Shown: positions 1 to 8,938, counted from the first letter of the stretch. The stretch is 33,580 nt of DNA from Rhodospirillales bacterium (GCA_025359905.1 JANYDF010000103.1:1-33580); one strand, 5' to 3'. Numbers and translations are program-made. Notes: generated from the letters alone by a model not told the origin.

Positions 1-300
1 GCAGGCTTGCCCTCAATTTAGCCAAGTTGGAGGGGTCCAGGGGGTCGATGAAGGGAAAGCTCAAGCGTGCCGGATGGAATGACGAATTCCTCACCAGTCT
101 GCTCATACAATTTGCTAAAGGGCATATGCGATAGCCCTGCAGATCGTTGCCGGTTGACCGATTGCAACGGCAGCGCGATCATATCTATCGAAGGTCGAAT
201 CGGCGGGGCGGCAGCAGGGGTGTTCGTTCGCCACCTCGTCCGCGCCAGCCAACGCCACAACCGGCAGGAACCGTGCATCCTCCGCAATGCAAGGGGCAGC
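1..300. other. Non-coding or unassigned left edge
   Basis: No gene is supported here. Open frames run through on both strands but their translations look like composition artefacts, and no family was recognised. The last 15 bases carry the AAGGGG ribosome-binding sequence of the gene starting at 301. Any promoter of that gene should lie here, but no convincing -35/-10 pair was seen. Confidence 0.4.
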
Positions 301-1464
301 ATGACACGGCAACAGAATCCCTCCGCAACGCCGCCAAGCGCCAAGCCTTCGCGTTGGGTAAGAAATTTGTTGCTGATCGCCGCTGCTTGCAGCTTCGGCT
401 GCATTGGCCTGACCCTAACCGAACAGTTACCATATCTGGAATATGCCGCCGGCACCGGGTTTTGCCTGACTCTCGGGGCGTTGGCCCTTATTTCGGTGCA
501 TCGGTCCGATGTCGTTTGGAAGATCGCCGCCGGATGCGTCATCGCATTGACGGCCCTGATGCCTCTCATGCTGCCGCCGGAGGGGCGTGTTGGCTACTTG
601 GCGCCCTGGGCACTTGGCGCCGGGCTGGCGCAATTGGTGCCAATGGCATGGCACGCCATTGCCAACGCCCCGTCACAAGCCCGGTTCGACCTATACAAAG
701 CGATATCCATCGATGCGACGGGCGATTTGCCGCGAACGAACCGGCCATTTCTGTTGGATCAATTCGCCAAAGCCGATTGGAAATCCGAAACGGCTGCCGT
801 CATCGGCATCGTGATTGCTGAATCGTTTCTGCCGATGTTGCTCGCGGCGGTCGGCCTCGTCGGGTTTGCTTACGCGCTGGCCCATACGAACCAGATTGCA
901 GACTGGATTGCCCGATTGGCGCCGGCCACTGCCGGGAAAGCGCCCGATTCCGCTGGCCCCTCCAAAGGCGTTTCGCCAGGGCTGGCGATTGCCCTGATCA
1001 GCAGTTTGGTGCAGGCAGCGCGGGTCATCGTCGAACGAAGCCGCCGCCGCAACGCGGTTTGCAGCGCCATCGCGACAGAATTGCGGCTCAGCTTGAAGTC
1101 GACGGTCAACTGGGCCGATTTCGACGGATTGCGCGCCTGGGTCCGAGACCACCCCGGAATCCGCCCCCTTATTGTCGCCGAAGCGCGGCCCTTCCTATTC
1201 CTACACCCAACACGGCAAGAATTGATCGACCTGCACGGCGAACTATTCGCACCGGTTGTAAAAATGCTAGACGCCGATCACGACCTTTCAAAAAGTTATG
1301 CCCAGCTCAATTCCGACGCGTTCGCCACCGCGAGCCAAGAACGGCGCGAACGATTCACCCAGGATGTAATCGACTTGGCCCATGACGACTACTTCCCGGC
1401 TGCCCGCGAGGCATTGTATAAATTGATGCTCTATATAGAAATACGCTGTACTATGATTATTTAA
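301..1464 (+). CDS. Hypothetical multi-pass membrane protein
   Basis: A 387-residue protein not recognised as any named family. The N-terminal half holds about four hydrophobic segments (near residues 20-40, 45-67, 70-95 and 98-118), and a fifth lies near residues 165-190. The C-terminal 170 residues are soluble and charged. The start at 301 is chosen because AAGGGG lies five bases upstream. The frame is open back to 67, but that extension does not look like protein. Base composition is lower in GC than in the neighbours. The last 15 codons are notably AT-rich and encode an unusual hydrophobic tail ending in CTMII, so the C-terminus may come from a frameshift or truncation. It converges on moaA with a 21-base gap. 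Function is unknown; the soluble tail suggests a membrane-anchored cytoplasmic domain, which is inference only. Confidence 0.6.
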   Translation: MTRQQNPSATPPSAKPSRWVRNLLLIAAACSFGCIGLTLTEQLPYLEYAAGTGFCLTLGALALISVHRSDVVWKIAAGCVIALTALMPLMLPPEGRVGYLAPWALGAGLAQLVPMAWHAIANAPSQARFDLYKAISIDATGDLPRTNRPFLLDQFAKADWKSETAAVIGIVIAESFLPMLLAAVGLVGFAYALAHTNQIADWIARLAPATAGKAPDSAGPSKGVSPGLAIALISSLVQAARVIVERSRRRNAVCSAIATELRLSLKSTVNWADFDGLRAWVRDHPGIRPLIVAEARPFLFLHPTRQELIDLHGELFAPVVKMLDADHDLSKSYAQLNSDAFATASQERRERFTQDVIDLAHDDYFPAAREALYKLMLYIEIRCTMII

Positions 1465-1485
1465 AGCGAACCGCGAAGCTGCACC

Positions 1486-2472
1486 CTACCCGCCGGTCAA
1501 ACTCATATGCCGCGCCACCGAGGGCTTATTCTCCCGCCGGTCGATGACAAAATCGTGCCCTTTCGGCTTGCGGGCGATGGCGGCGATAATCGCCGCGTCC
1601 AATTCGTCGTCGGATGCGCCGGCCCGCAGCGGGCGGCGGAAGTCGGCGGCGTCGTCTTGGCCGAGGCACATGTACAGCGTGCCAGTGCAGGTCAGCCGCA
1701 CCCGGTTGCAGCTTTCGCAGAAATTATGCGTCATCGGCGTGATGAAACCGACACGCCGCCCGGTTTCGGCCACGGTGAAGTAGCGCGCCGGGCCGCCGGT
1801 TTGGTAATCGGTGTCCTCCAGCGTCCACGTCTTGCGCAACCGCGCGCGCACCACCGACAGCGGCAAATATTGCTCGGTGCGGTCGCCGTCGATGTCGCCC
1901 ATCGGCATCGTCTCGATCAAACACAAATCGAAGCCGTGCGCGCCGCACCACGCCAGCATGCTGTCGAATTCGTCCTCGTTGACATCCTTCATCGCCACCG
2001 CGTTGATTTTGATGGCCAATCCAGCGGCCTTGGCGGCGAAAATGCCCTCCAGCGTCTTGTCCAGCTTGCCCCAGCGGGTGATGGCGGTGAATTTCTCGGG
2101 CGACAGCGTATCGAGGCTGACGTTCAGCCGCTTCACTCCGGCGGCGCGCAGGCCGGTGGCGTATTTGGTAAGCTGGCTGCCGTTGGTGGTCACCGTGAGT
2201 TCGGCGAGCCCCGCGCCCAGCCGTGCGCCCAAGCTATCGAACAGCGCCATCACGCCGCGCCGCACCAGCGGTTCGCCGCCGGTGATGCGGATTTTCGTGG
2301 TGCCAAGCCGGATGAACGCGGCACAGAGCCGGTCGAGTTCCTCCAGCGTCAGCACGTCGGCCTTGGGCAGAAAGGTCATGTCCTCGGACATGCAATACAC
2401 GCAGCGCAGGTCGCAGCGGTCGGTCACCGAAACCCGCAGGTAGCTGATAGTGCGGCCGAACGGGTCGATCAT
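1486..2472 (-). CDS. moaA: GTP 3',8-cyclase MoaA (molybdenum cofactor biosynthesis)
   Basis: A radical-SAM enzyme that, with MoaC, converts GTP to cyclic pyranopterin monophosphate, the first stage of molybdenum cofactor synthesis in the cytoplasm. The 328 residues match the family length. The N-terminal SAM cluster motif CDLRCVYC lies near residues 20-27, followed by the TGGEP motif. The C-terminal second [4Fe-4S] cluster motif is CESC followed by a third cysteine after 13 residues ([14 protein letters not shown]). The protein ends in the conserved GG pair needed for activity in characterised MoaA proteins. It starts with ATG at 2472. No other molybdopterin gene is adjacent, so it appears as a stand-alone gene with the VIT-family gene 95 bases upstream on the same strand. 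Confidence 0.97.
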   Translation of the reverse strand: MIDPFGRTISYLRVSVTDRCDLRCVYCMSEDMTFLPKADVLTLEELDRLCAAFIRLGTTKIRITGGEPLVRRGVMALFDSLGARLGAGLAELTVTTNGSQLTKYATGLRAAGVKRLNVSLDTLSPEKFTAITRWGKLDKTLEGIFAAKAAGLAIKINAVAMKDVNEDEFDSMLAWCGAHGFDLCLIETMPMGDIDGDRTEQYLPLSVVRARLRKTWTLEDTDYQTGGPARYFTVAETGRRVGFITPMTHNFCESCNRVRLTCTGTLYMCLGQDDAADFRRPLRAGASDDELDAAIIAAIARKPKGHDFVIDRRENKPSVARHMSLTGG

Positions 2473-2567
2473 GGCGGGGCGATACTCTCAGCCGCCGGAT
2501 TTGCCCGGCAGCAGCCCCTATATGTTGGCTTTTCCGCCGCCACCGCAATAGGCGGAACCGATGGCCG

Positions 2568-3254
2568 CTAAACCGGCGTGCCGATCAGCGCGCCGACGCC
2601 AGCGGTGGCCGCCATGGCGATCGCCCCCCAGAACAGCACGCGCGCCGCCCCCTTCCACATGCCAGCACCGCCCGCCCGCGCCGCCATCGCGCCCAGCACG
2701 GCCAGGAACACCAGCGATGCGGCGGCGACGATTTGGCCGATCCACTGTTGCGGCGCCAGGATAGCCGCCAGCAGCGGCAGGGCGGCGCCGATGGTGAAGC
2801 TGCCAGCCGAGGCGAAAGCGGCTTGCAGCGGCCGGGCGCGGGCGATCTCGTTGATGCCCAATTCATCGCGGGCATGGGCGCCCAACGCATCGCGCGCCAT
2901 CAATTGGTCCGCGACGGCCGCCGCCAAGGCGCTGTCTAGCCCACGCTGCACGTAGATCTCGGCCAGTTCGCGATGCTCGGCGGCGTCGTCCAGCGCCAAG
3001 CCCTTACGCTCGATGGCCAGATCGGCGTTTTCGGTGTCGGCCTGCGAGCTGACCGAGACATATTCACCGGCCGCCATCGCCATGGCACCGGCCACCAGCC
3101 CGGCCGAACCAGCCAGCAGCACGCTGGCGTGGCTGGCGTTGGCCGAGGCGACACCGAGAATCAAACTAGATGTTGAAACAATACCGTCATTGGCGCCTAA
3201 CACGGCAGCGCGTAGCCAGCCAATCCGGTGCGAACGGTGAAATTCTTTGCGCAA
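2568..3254 (-). CDS. VIT/CCC1 family membrane protein (Fe/Mn transporter type)
   Basis: A 228-residue membrane protein of the VIT1/CCC1 family, whose studied members move Fe2+ or Mn2+ out of the cytosol. The N-terminus reads HRSHRIGWLRAAVLGANDGI followed by VSTSSLILGVASA, the family's first transmembrane signature. MAAGEYVSVSSQADTENADL forms the second helix and the start of the cytoplasmic metal-binding region. Three more hydrophobic segments make up the C-terminal third, giving the usual five helices. No ATG fits. TTG at 3254 is preceded by GGAGG at six bases and gives a family-like N-terminus. A TTG at 3308 would add 18 low-complexity residues. The exact metal cannot be read from the sequence. 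Confidence 0.9.
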   Translation of the reverse strand: MRKEFHRSHRIGWLRAAVLGANDGIVSTSSLILGVASANASHASVLLAGSAGLVAGAMAMAAGEYVSVSSQADTENADLAIERKGLALDDAAEHRELAEIYVQRGLDSALAAAVADQLMARDALGAHARDELGINEIARARPLQAAFASAGSFTIGAALPLLAAILAPQQWIGQIVAAASLVFLAVLGAMAARAGGAGMWKGAARVLFWGAIAMAATAGVGALIGTPV

Positions 3255-3328
3255 CGGCCGCCTCCGACTGCATAGCTGGGCGGTAGCGCCGGGCTGGCCG
3301 CCGGTCAAGCCGCGCTGCGTCTTGGGTG

Positions 3329-3508
3329 CTATGGCTCCACGACATCAAGCTGCACCACGGCCGCGTTGATCAGCACTTTGCCGGCGTGTTCGAAATTCAC
3401 TGTCACCCTGGCGCCGGTCACTGACTGGACTTGCCCGATCCCCCAGTCCGGCTGGCCGGGATGGCGCACATACAGGCCCGGTTCAAGCACGGCATGGAAA
3501 TGTGCCAA
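3329..3508 (-). CDS. DUF3553 family small protein
   Basis: A 59-residue protein too short for routine ORF lists. It contains the family core LYVRHPGQPDWGIGQVQSV followed by TVNFEHAGKVLIN, ending VVQLDVVEP. This SH3-like, CarD/RNAP-binding-like small fold is widespread in alphaproteobacteria and its role is not established. The start is a TTG at 3508 with GGAAGG nine bases upstream. A GTG six codons later is an alternative. It lies 74 bases upstream of the VIT-type gene on the same strand and is divergent from chpT across a 60-base gap. From memory, DUF3553 genes often sit beside chpT, so the pairing may be conserved synteny. Confidence 0.85.
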   Translation of the reverse strand: MAHFHAVLEPGLYVRHPGQPDWGIGQVQSVTGARVTVNFEHAGKVLINAAVVQLDVVEP

Positions 3509-3568
3509 GTTGCGTATCCTTCCGCATTCCGCTCGACATCGGCCCCCGCCACAGCGTAAGCCGAACGA

Positions 3569-4213
3569 ATGCGAAACGCACTGCGGTTGAGCGAAATGCT
3601 CGCCTCCCGGTTATGTCACGATCTCGCCAGCCCGCTCGGCGGCATGCTGAATGCGTTGGATGTAGCCCAGCACGACCCGTCGGCCATCGGCGAAGTGGTG
3701 GCGGCCGGCGATGGATTGCGCCAACGCTTCATGCTGCTGCGCGCGGCCTGGGGCGCGCCCGGCGATGTGCTGGCGGCTCCGGGCCTGCGCGACTTGGTGC
3801 GCGGCATGCCGAGCGGCGGGCGGGTGGCCATTACCATCGATTTGCAGCCGCAAGGCGCCAGTTTCGGCCCGATCCGGGCGCGGCTGGCGGTCAACGTGCT
3901 GCTGCTGGCCAGCGAGTGCCTGCCGCGCGGCGGCGGCGTCACGCTGCGCGGCGACCCGCGCAGCGTGCTGACCGCCACGCTCGACGGGCGTGACGCGCGC
4001 TGGCCCGCTGGGCTGTCAGCCATCCTGAGCAGCGAAGCCGCCGCCTGGATCGCGCTGGAAGCGGCCGATCACGACATGAATCCGCGCGGCTTGCAGGCCC
4101 CGGTCACCGCCTTGCTGATCCGCCACGCCGGGGCCAGCGCCAAACTGCAACCCGGCGCCGCCGGTCAACCGCAGGTGCTGCGGCTCGACGTCTCGAAGGC
4201 AAGCGCCGACTGA
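3569..4213 (+). CDS. chpT: Histidine phosphotransferase ChpT
   Basis: A 214-residue phosphotransferase of the CckA-ChpT-CtrA/CpdR relay, which governs cell-cycle or motility programmes in alphaproteobacteria. The dimerisation/phosphotransfer helix carries SRLCHDLASPLGGMLNALD with the phospho-accepting His near residue 17. This matches the H-D-L-x-S-P box of ChpT proteins. The rest (about residues 75-214) is the degenerate Bergerat/CA-like domain, which lacks an obvious ATP-binding G box, as expected for ChpT. ATG 3569 is the longest start; ATG 3596 (MLASRLCHDL) would put the His too near the terminus. The gene is divergent from DUF3553 and convergent with the ABC-F gene, with only 13 bases between stop codons. 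Confidence 0.92.
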   Translation: MRNALRLSEMLASRLCHDLASPLGGMLNALDVAQHDPSAIGEVVAAGDGLRQRFMLLRAAWGAPGDVLAAPGLRDLVRGMPSGGRVAITIDLQPQGASFGPIRARLAVNVLLLASECLPRGGGVTLRGDPRSVLTATLDGRDARWPAGLSAILSSEAAAWIALEAADHDMNPRGLQAPVTALLIRHAGASAKLQPGAAGQPQVLRLDVSKASAD

Positions 4214-4225
4214 CGACCCATCGCC

Positions 4226-4259
4226 GCTACCGGCGGGCCGACCCGGCGGCGGCGGTAGC
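4226..4259. terminator. Possible bidirectional hairpin between convergent genes
   Basis: A seven-base inverted repeat (gctaccg / cggtagc) encloses a GC-rich 20-base loop between the convergent chpT and ABC-F genes. The ABC-F stop codon lies inside one arm. There is no U-tract, so intrinsic termination is only a guess. Confidence 0.25.
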
Positions 4260-5912
4260 ATGCCCGGCGCGGCTGGCTTTTTTCTGGCGGCGCTGGTTAG
4301 CCCCATTCACCGGCAGCCGCCCAACCTGCGACGGCGCGGCGTTGCCGTTGGCGGCGCGGTCCAACACGAAGCGGGCGTAATCGTCCATGTCGCCATTGAA
4401 CGGCACCACGGTGCCATCGGCGGCCAGCCACAGCCGGTCGGCGACCAGTTCCATCAGCGAACGGTCATGGGTGATCAGGATCACCGCGCCCTCGTATTCG
4501 TTCAGCGCGTCGAGCAGCGCCCGCCTGCTGTCGATATCCAGATGGTTGGTCGGCTCATCGAGAATCAGCAGATGCGGGGCGGCCATCGCCACCATGTTGA
4601 GCAACAGCCGCGCCCGCTCGCCGCCGGACAGATTGGCGACGGTGGTTTCCTGTTTGTCGAAGCCGATGCCGAACTTGGCCAGCGTCGCGCGGTGGCCGGT
4701 TTCGCCCGCGTCCTGCTTGGCGCGGCGGATGATTTCCAGCGGCGTGTCCTTGGGGTCGAGCGCCTCGATCTGGTGCTGGTGGAACCAGCCGACCTGGATG
4801 CGCCGCTCGCGCTGCATATGCCCGGACAGGATCGGCAGCGCGCCCGCCGCCATCTTGGCGAAGGTGGACTTGCCGGCACCGTTGACGCCAAGCAGGCCGA
4901 TGCGGTCGTCGATATCCAGCCGCAAGTTCAGGTCGCGCAGCACCACATGGTCGCCGTAGCCGACATTCACGTCCTCCAGCCGCATCATCGGCGGCGCCAG
5001 CGGGCGCGGCGGCGAGGGCAGCGTGAACGGAGCCACGCGCTCCTCGATGGTCGCCGCTATCGGCTCCAGCTTGGCCAGCCGCTTCATGCGCGACTGCGCC
5101 TGTGCCGCCTTGCTGGCCTTGGCGCGGAAGCGATCCACGAAGCTTTGCAGATGCGCCCGCTCGGTTTCCTGCTTGGCGCGGTTGGCCGATTGCAGCCGCA
5201 GTTTTTCGGCGCGCCGCTTCTCGAAATCGTCATAGCCGCCCGCGTACAGCTCAAGCTTGCCCTCGGTGACGTGCAGGATGTGCTGCACCGAGTTGTTCAG
5301 CAATTCGCGGTCGTGGCTGATGATCAGCGCGCTGTGCGGATAGGTTTGCAGCCGGGCTTCCAGCCACAACGCGCCTTCCAGATCGAGGTAGTTGGTCGGC
5401 TCATCGAGCAGCAGCAGGTCGGGTTCGGCGAACAATGCGGCGGCCAGCGCCACGCGCATCCGCCAGCCGCCGGAGAATTCCGCCATCGGGCGGTCCAGAT
5501 CGGGCACCGAGAAACCAAGACCGGCCAGAATTTCGCCGGCCCGCGCCGGGGCGCGGTCGGCGTCGATCTCCGCCAGCGCCATGTAGATGTCGCCCATCCG
5601 CTCCGGCTCGGCGGTGTCCAGTTCGGCCATCAGGTTCGCGCGCACCGTGTCGGCGGCCAGGATGGTGTCGAGCAAGCTCACCGGGGTCGCCGGGTGCTCC
5701 TGATCCACCGCACCGATGCGGGCCAGCTTGGGAATGCCGATCTCGCCGCCATCGGGCTGAAATTCCCCCTTGATCAGCTTGAACAGGGTCGATTTGCCGA
5801 TGCCATTGCGCCCGACCAGTCCGACCTTGGACGGGTTGGGCAGCGTGACCGAGGCGCGGTCGAAAAACCGCCGCCCCCAGGCGTTGAAGGTCAGATCATC
5901 GATGACGAGCAT
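4227..5912 (-). CDS. ABC-F family ATPase (YheS/Uup type), C-terminally short
   Basis: A soluble tandem-ATPase protein of 561 residues. ABC-F proteins act on ribosomes and have no membrane domain. Walker A motifs are GRNGIGKST (first domain) and GVNGAGKST (second). Signatures are FSGGWRMRV and LSGGERARL. Both Walker B/D-loop regions read LLDEPTNYLD and ILDEPTNHLD. The linker VDRFRAKASKAAQAQSRMK is the inter-domain (P-site tRNA interaction) motif of YheS-like members. The start MLVIDDLTF at 5912 is typical; the frame is open 107 codons further upstream without family character. Oddity: family members usually carry a further C-terminal coiled coil of about 70-80 residues. Here the protein ends soon after the second ATPase domain in a basic tail (NQRRQKKASRAGHATAAAG), next to chpT, suggesting loss of that extension. 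Confidence 0.93.
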   Translation of the reverse strand: MLVIDDLTFNAWGRRFFDRASVTLPNPSKVGLVGRNGIGKSTLFKLIKGEFQPDGGEIGIPKLARIGAVDQEHPATPVSLLDTILAADTVRANLMAELDTAEPERMGDIYMALAEIDADRAPARAGEILAGLGFSVPDLDRPMAEFSGGWRMRVALAAALFAEPDLLLLDEPTNYLDLEGALWLEARLQTYPHSALIISHDRELLNNSVQHILHVTEGKLELYAGGYDDFEKRRAEKLRLQSANRAKQETERAHLQSFVDRFRAKASKAAQAQSRMKRLAKLEPIAATIEERVAPFTLPSPPRPLAPPMMRLEDVNVGYGDHVVLRDLNLRLDIDDRIGLLGVNGAGKSTFAKMAAGALPILSGHMQRERRIQVGWFHQHQIEALDPKDTPLEIIRRAKQDAGETGHRATLAKFGIGFDKQETTVANLSGGERARLLLNMVAMAAPHLLILDEPTNHLDIDSRRALLDALNEYEGAVILITHDRSLMELVADRLWLAADGTVVPFNGDMDDYARFVLDRAANGNAAPSQVGRLPVNGANQRRQKKASRAGHATAAAGSARR

Positions 5913-6242
5913 GGGGGAACCGCCGGAACAGAAACAGACGATCCCGCGCACCGAGCCGCCGCGCGCTGTGTAGCGCAGGATCGCCCGGCGCGGCGATTTA
6001 TTGTGCAGTGCGAAAGGGAGGGTTGCGCGGGCGGGAGGGCCGCCGCCGCCCGTCCCCGTCAGGCGCGGACTTGATCCATGCATCGTTCGCCGCCCGATGG
6101 CCGGTGCCGCAATGACGGGTACTGATGGACGGCAATCATCGAATGTGCAACAAATCCAGCAACCGGAGCTGGAAGGTCGCGATATTCGAGCGGCAGAACC
6201 CTGAGTGGGACGACCTATCGCCGTTGACCGCACTGCAATAAC
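5913..6242. other. 330-base intergenic region with degenerate REP-like sequence
   Basis: The stretch lies upstream of the ABC-F gene and downstream of the DUF2336 gene, so it should carry the ABC-F promoter. No clear -35/-10 was seen. Around 6055-6110 there is a degenerate copy of the alphaproteobacterial palindrome family (gcgcggacttgatccatg, then ccgcaatgacgg). A 38-codon plus-strand reading frame (6125-6241, containing WKVAIFERQNPEWDDLS) ends two bases before the DUF2336 stop. It was not recognised and has no clear ribosome-binding site, so it is not called as a gene. Confidence 0.35.
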
Positions 6243-7499
6243 TTAGCGACCCACCCGCTCCAGAAACTCCAACTGCCAGCGCATCTCGTCCACCGCGAGC
6301 GGGAAGTTGCCTTTGTCCAGGCCGCGCAGCACCGCTTCAGGGCCGATGCGGCACAGCAGCACTTGCAGCGGACCGGCGACGCGCATGGTGAAGCCGGATT
6401 TCCACACCAGACTGACCAGCCCCTTGGCGCTGCGCAGCGTGACCGCGCGTTCTACTACCGCCACCGGCACGCCAGCCGCCACCGCCAGCATCGCCGTGCA
6501 CAGCCGCGCCTCGCCGCGCTGGGCGGCGGCCTGCACGGCGGGTTCGTCGAGCCGTCCGTCATCGGCCAGCTGGCGCGCCATCGCCATGGCTTCGTCCAGC
6601 TTCGGCCCCTGCGCCAGCGGAACCGGCGCCGGCGGCGGGCCGAGGCGGCCAGCCAGCCGCTCGCGCAAATCCTGCGTCACGTCCGGGTCGAGGTCGCCAC
6701 GGCTGGCCAGCACCGCGAGCAATTGCGTGGTAACGATTTCGGACAGCGCCCGCGCGGCGCGCACCGACAGCGCCGGGCGGCGCACCAGTTTGTCCTGCCA
6801 GTCGGTATGCCCCGCCGAGCGGGCGATCAGCGCGTCCAGCGTGGCCTCGCGGATCGCCGCAGAACCGTTGTCCAGCAAAGCGGCCACGGCGTCGCTGCCG
6901 GCATCGGCCGCCAGCGCGTCGGACACGCTGGACGGCAAGCGCGGGCGGGCGGCCACCGTAAGCGCGGCGCTGGGCATATCGGCCAACAGCGCCAGCAAAT
7001 CCTCGGGCGTCAGCAGCGGCGACAGGCGGATCACTGGCTCGCTGACCGGCAGCGCGCTGTCGCGGGCAAGGCGCAGGATCAGCTCGCGTGGCGCGGCCGG
7101 CATGTCCTTGACCACGTCGGCGATAGCCGCGCGCACCCGCACCGCTTCGTCGGCGACCAGTTGCGTCAGCATGGCCAGCGTATGCGCTTCCAGCGCCGCG
7201 CGGTCGTCGAGCCGCAGGCTCGGGATCAGGGACGCCAGCTTGCGCGCCAGCAGCGAGCGCACCCGCTCGTCGGCGTCGGTGGCCAGCAGCCGGTGGGCGC
7301 GGGCGGGGGCGGCGGGGTTCATCGCCACCGCCGCGCGCACCGTCACCGAAGGGTCAGCCGCCAGCACGCCGAGGGTTTCCGCCGAGGTGTCGGCCGCAGC
7401 ACCCAGCCGCACCCGCGCGGCTTCACCCAAGCGGCCAAGCTCCTCCAAACCCCGATGGCGGGCGGCGTTCAGCGGCGGCGGGGCGGAGGTTTGGTTCAC
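6243..7499 (-). CDS. DUF2336 family HEAT-like repeat protein
   Basis: A soluble, alanine- and leucine-rich helical protein of about 418 residues, matching the DUF2336 family of alphaproteobacteria. The N-terminal part holds HEAT-like units such as ETLGVLAADPSVTVRAAVAM followed by ARAHRLLATDADERVRSLLA. The biochemical role of the family is not established. The start is taken as GTG 7499, which overlaps the stop of the upstream diguanylate cyclase by four bases (GTGA), a classic translational-coupling arrangement. A TTG at 7520 would give a 25-base overlap and a 425-residue product. Coupling to a c-di-GMP synthase suggests it works in the same signalling or scaffolding task, which is inference from context only. 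Confidence 0.8.
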   Translation of the reverse strand: MNQTSAPPPLNAARHRGLEELGRLGEAARVRLGAAADTSAETLGVLAADPSVTVRAAVAMNPAAPARAHRLLATDADERVRSLLARKLASLIPSLRLDDRAALEAHTLAMLTQLVADEAVRVRAAIADVVKDMPAAPRELILRLARDSALPVSEPVIRLSPLLTPEDLLALLADMPSAALTVAARPRLPSSVSDALAADAGSDAVAALLDNGSAAIREATLDALIARSAGHTDWQDKLVRRPALSVRAARALSEIVTTQLLAVLASRGDLDPDVTQDLRERLAGRLGPPPAPVPLAQGPKLDEAMAMARQLADDGRLDEPAVQAAAQRGEARLCTAMLAVAAGVPVAVVERAVTLRSAKGLVSLVWKSGFTMRVAGPLQVLLCRIGPEAVLRGLDKGNFPLAVDEMRWQLEFLERVGR

Positions 7500-8938
7500 G
7501 TTGCTGGCGCAACCCGCCAAGCGCCACGCCCGCTGCGCTTGGCCGCGTACATCGCCTGATCGGCCCGATCCATCAGGGTTTCAACCGCTTCGTAGCGCCC
7601 TGGCCAGCGTGCGGCGATGCCGGTCGACATGGTAATTTTCGCCGTCCCATCCAGCGTCAGGTGCTCGACCGCCGCCGGACCGTTCAGCCGCAACTGCTCG
7701 GCGCGCTCGGCGGCGGCGAACTGATCGGCCCCGTCGAGCCACAGCGCGAATTCGTCGCCGCCGAGGCGGGCGACCAGGTCCATCGGCCGCACATTGGCCT
7801 CCAGTAGCCGCGCCACCAGCCGCAACGCCTCGTCGCCCGCGTCGTGGCCGCGTGTGTCGTTGAGCATTTTGAAGTTATCGAGGTCGATGAACAGCAGCGC
7901 GCCGGGTGCGCCGTCCACCTCCAGCCGGGTCAGGCGGCGGGCCATCTCGTCCATGAAAGCGCGGCGGTTGAGCAGGCCGGTCAGCGGGTCGGTGCGGGCT
8001 TGGCGCACCATTTCCTTTTGGATGGCGTCGTGTTCCAGGATCACGCGCAGAATCGCGGCGGTGGCTGAGGCCAGCGTGCGCTCGTCCGCATCCCAGGCAC
8101 GGCTGCCGGGTTCGCGCCACATCACCAGCGCAGCCACCGCGCCGAAGCGGGCATCGGCCGGGCAGACCATCATCAGCCGGCCGTCCGGCGCGGTGCCCTG
8201 GCTGTTGTCCTGCGGGTGAGCGGCCAGCAGCGCCATGGCGGCTGCCACCGCGTCCGGCGCGGCCCGCCCGCTGGCGTACAGCGGCAAGGCGTCGATGCCA
8301 TTGCCCAGCCGGTCGACCAGCGCCAGCCCCTCGCAGCCGGTGGCGTGGCCCAGCGCGTCCAGCGCCGCTTGCAACATGCGCGGCGCCAGCACCTCGCGCC
8401 GCATCCGCCATAAAATATGGTCCAACACCTCGCCGCGCCGCAGCGCCCCGGCGACCTCGGCCTCGCGGCGGTCCTGCTCGCTCATGTCCTGGCCGACGCC
8501 GCGCGCGCCGGCGATGCGGCCCTCGGCGTCCAGCAGCGGGGCGGCGGCAAAGCTGAGGCACACGCTGCTGCCGTCCGGGCGTTTCAGCCACGCCCGGCGG
8601 CGGCGGATTGGGGTTTCGGGGCGGAACGGGTTGAAACACGCGGCCCCGGCGGCATCGACCAGCAGCAAATCGGCGGTCTGGCCCAGCAGCGTCGCGGCGG
8701 GCCAACCCAGCGCAGGGTCGGGCGAGACGAACACAAAGCGGCCCCAGGCATCGGTTTCGAACGCGAAGTCGGCGGCCAGATGCACCAGATCGCGCCAGCG
8801 CTGGCGGCTGTCGAGCAGGGCCCCGTGCAGCGGCGTGGCGTCGGGCGGCGGCACGATCACGGTGCTCGCCGCTGCCTTCACCCTGGCGCGGGAAGCCGCA
8901 CGGGTTTGACGCGGCGGTGCGGCGGAGGCATTCGGCAT
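7496..8938 (-). CDS. PAS/GAF-like sensor diguanylate cyclase
   Basis: A 480-residue cytoplasmic enzyme expected to make cyclic di-GMP from two GTP. A PAS fold spans roughly residues 48-155 (FAFETDAWGRFVFVSPDPAL, then a PAC-like segment ending RGVGQDMSEQDR). A GAF-like region spans about 170-300. The GGDEF domain begins at DPLTGLLNRRAF (317-328) and contains FIDLDNFKMLND and the intact active site GGDEF (393-397). An inhibitory I-site RPMD (384-387) lies exactly five residues before it, so product feedback is likely. No transmembrane segment or signal peptide is seen. The gene overlaps DUF2336 downstream by four bases and is divergent from dapD across a repeat-bearing 216-base gap. Confidence 0.93.
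   Translation of the reverse strand: MPNASAAPPRQTRAASRARVKAAASTVIVPPPDATPLHGALLDSRQRWRDLVHLAADFAFETDAWGRFVFVSPDPALGWPAATLLGQTADLLLVDAAGAACFNPFRPETPIRRRRAWLKRPDGSSVCLSFAAAPLLDAEGRIAGARGVGQDMSEQDRREAEVAGALRRGEVLDHILWRMRREVLAPRMLQAALDALGHATGCEGLALVDRLGNGIDALPLYASGRAAPDAVAAAMALLAAHPQDNSQGTAPDGRLMMVCPADARFGAVAALVMWREPGSRAWDADERTLASATAAILRVILEHDAIQKEMVRQARTDPLTGLLNRRAFMDEMARRLTRLEVDGAPGALLFIDLDNFKMLNDTRGHDAGDEALRLVARLLEANVRPMDLVARLGGDEFALWLDGADQFAAAERAEQLRLNGPAAVEHLTLDGTAKITMSTGIAARWPGRYEAVETLMDRADQAMYAAKRSGRGAWRVAPAT

Noticed and set aside
67-300. N-terminal extension of the first membrane-protein gene
   Set aside because: The extension lacks protein-like character, and a good ribosome-binding sequence precedes the ATG at 301.
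4260-6074. A 604-codon open frame on the plus strand opposite the ABC-F gene
   Set aside because: It is the antisense shadow of a clear two-domain ATPase in GC-rich DNA; its translation is Gln/Arg/His-rich without any domain.
6125-6241. A 38-codon plus-strand frame before the DUF2336 stop
   Set aside because: No recognised family and no ribosome-binding site. It may be a gene remnant but is not supportable as a gene.
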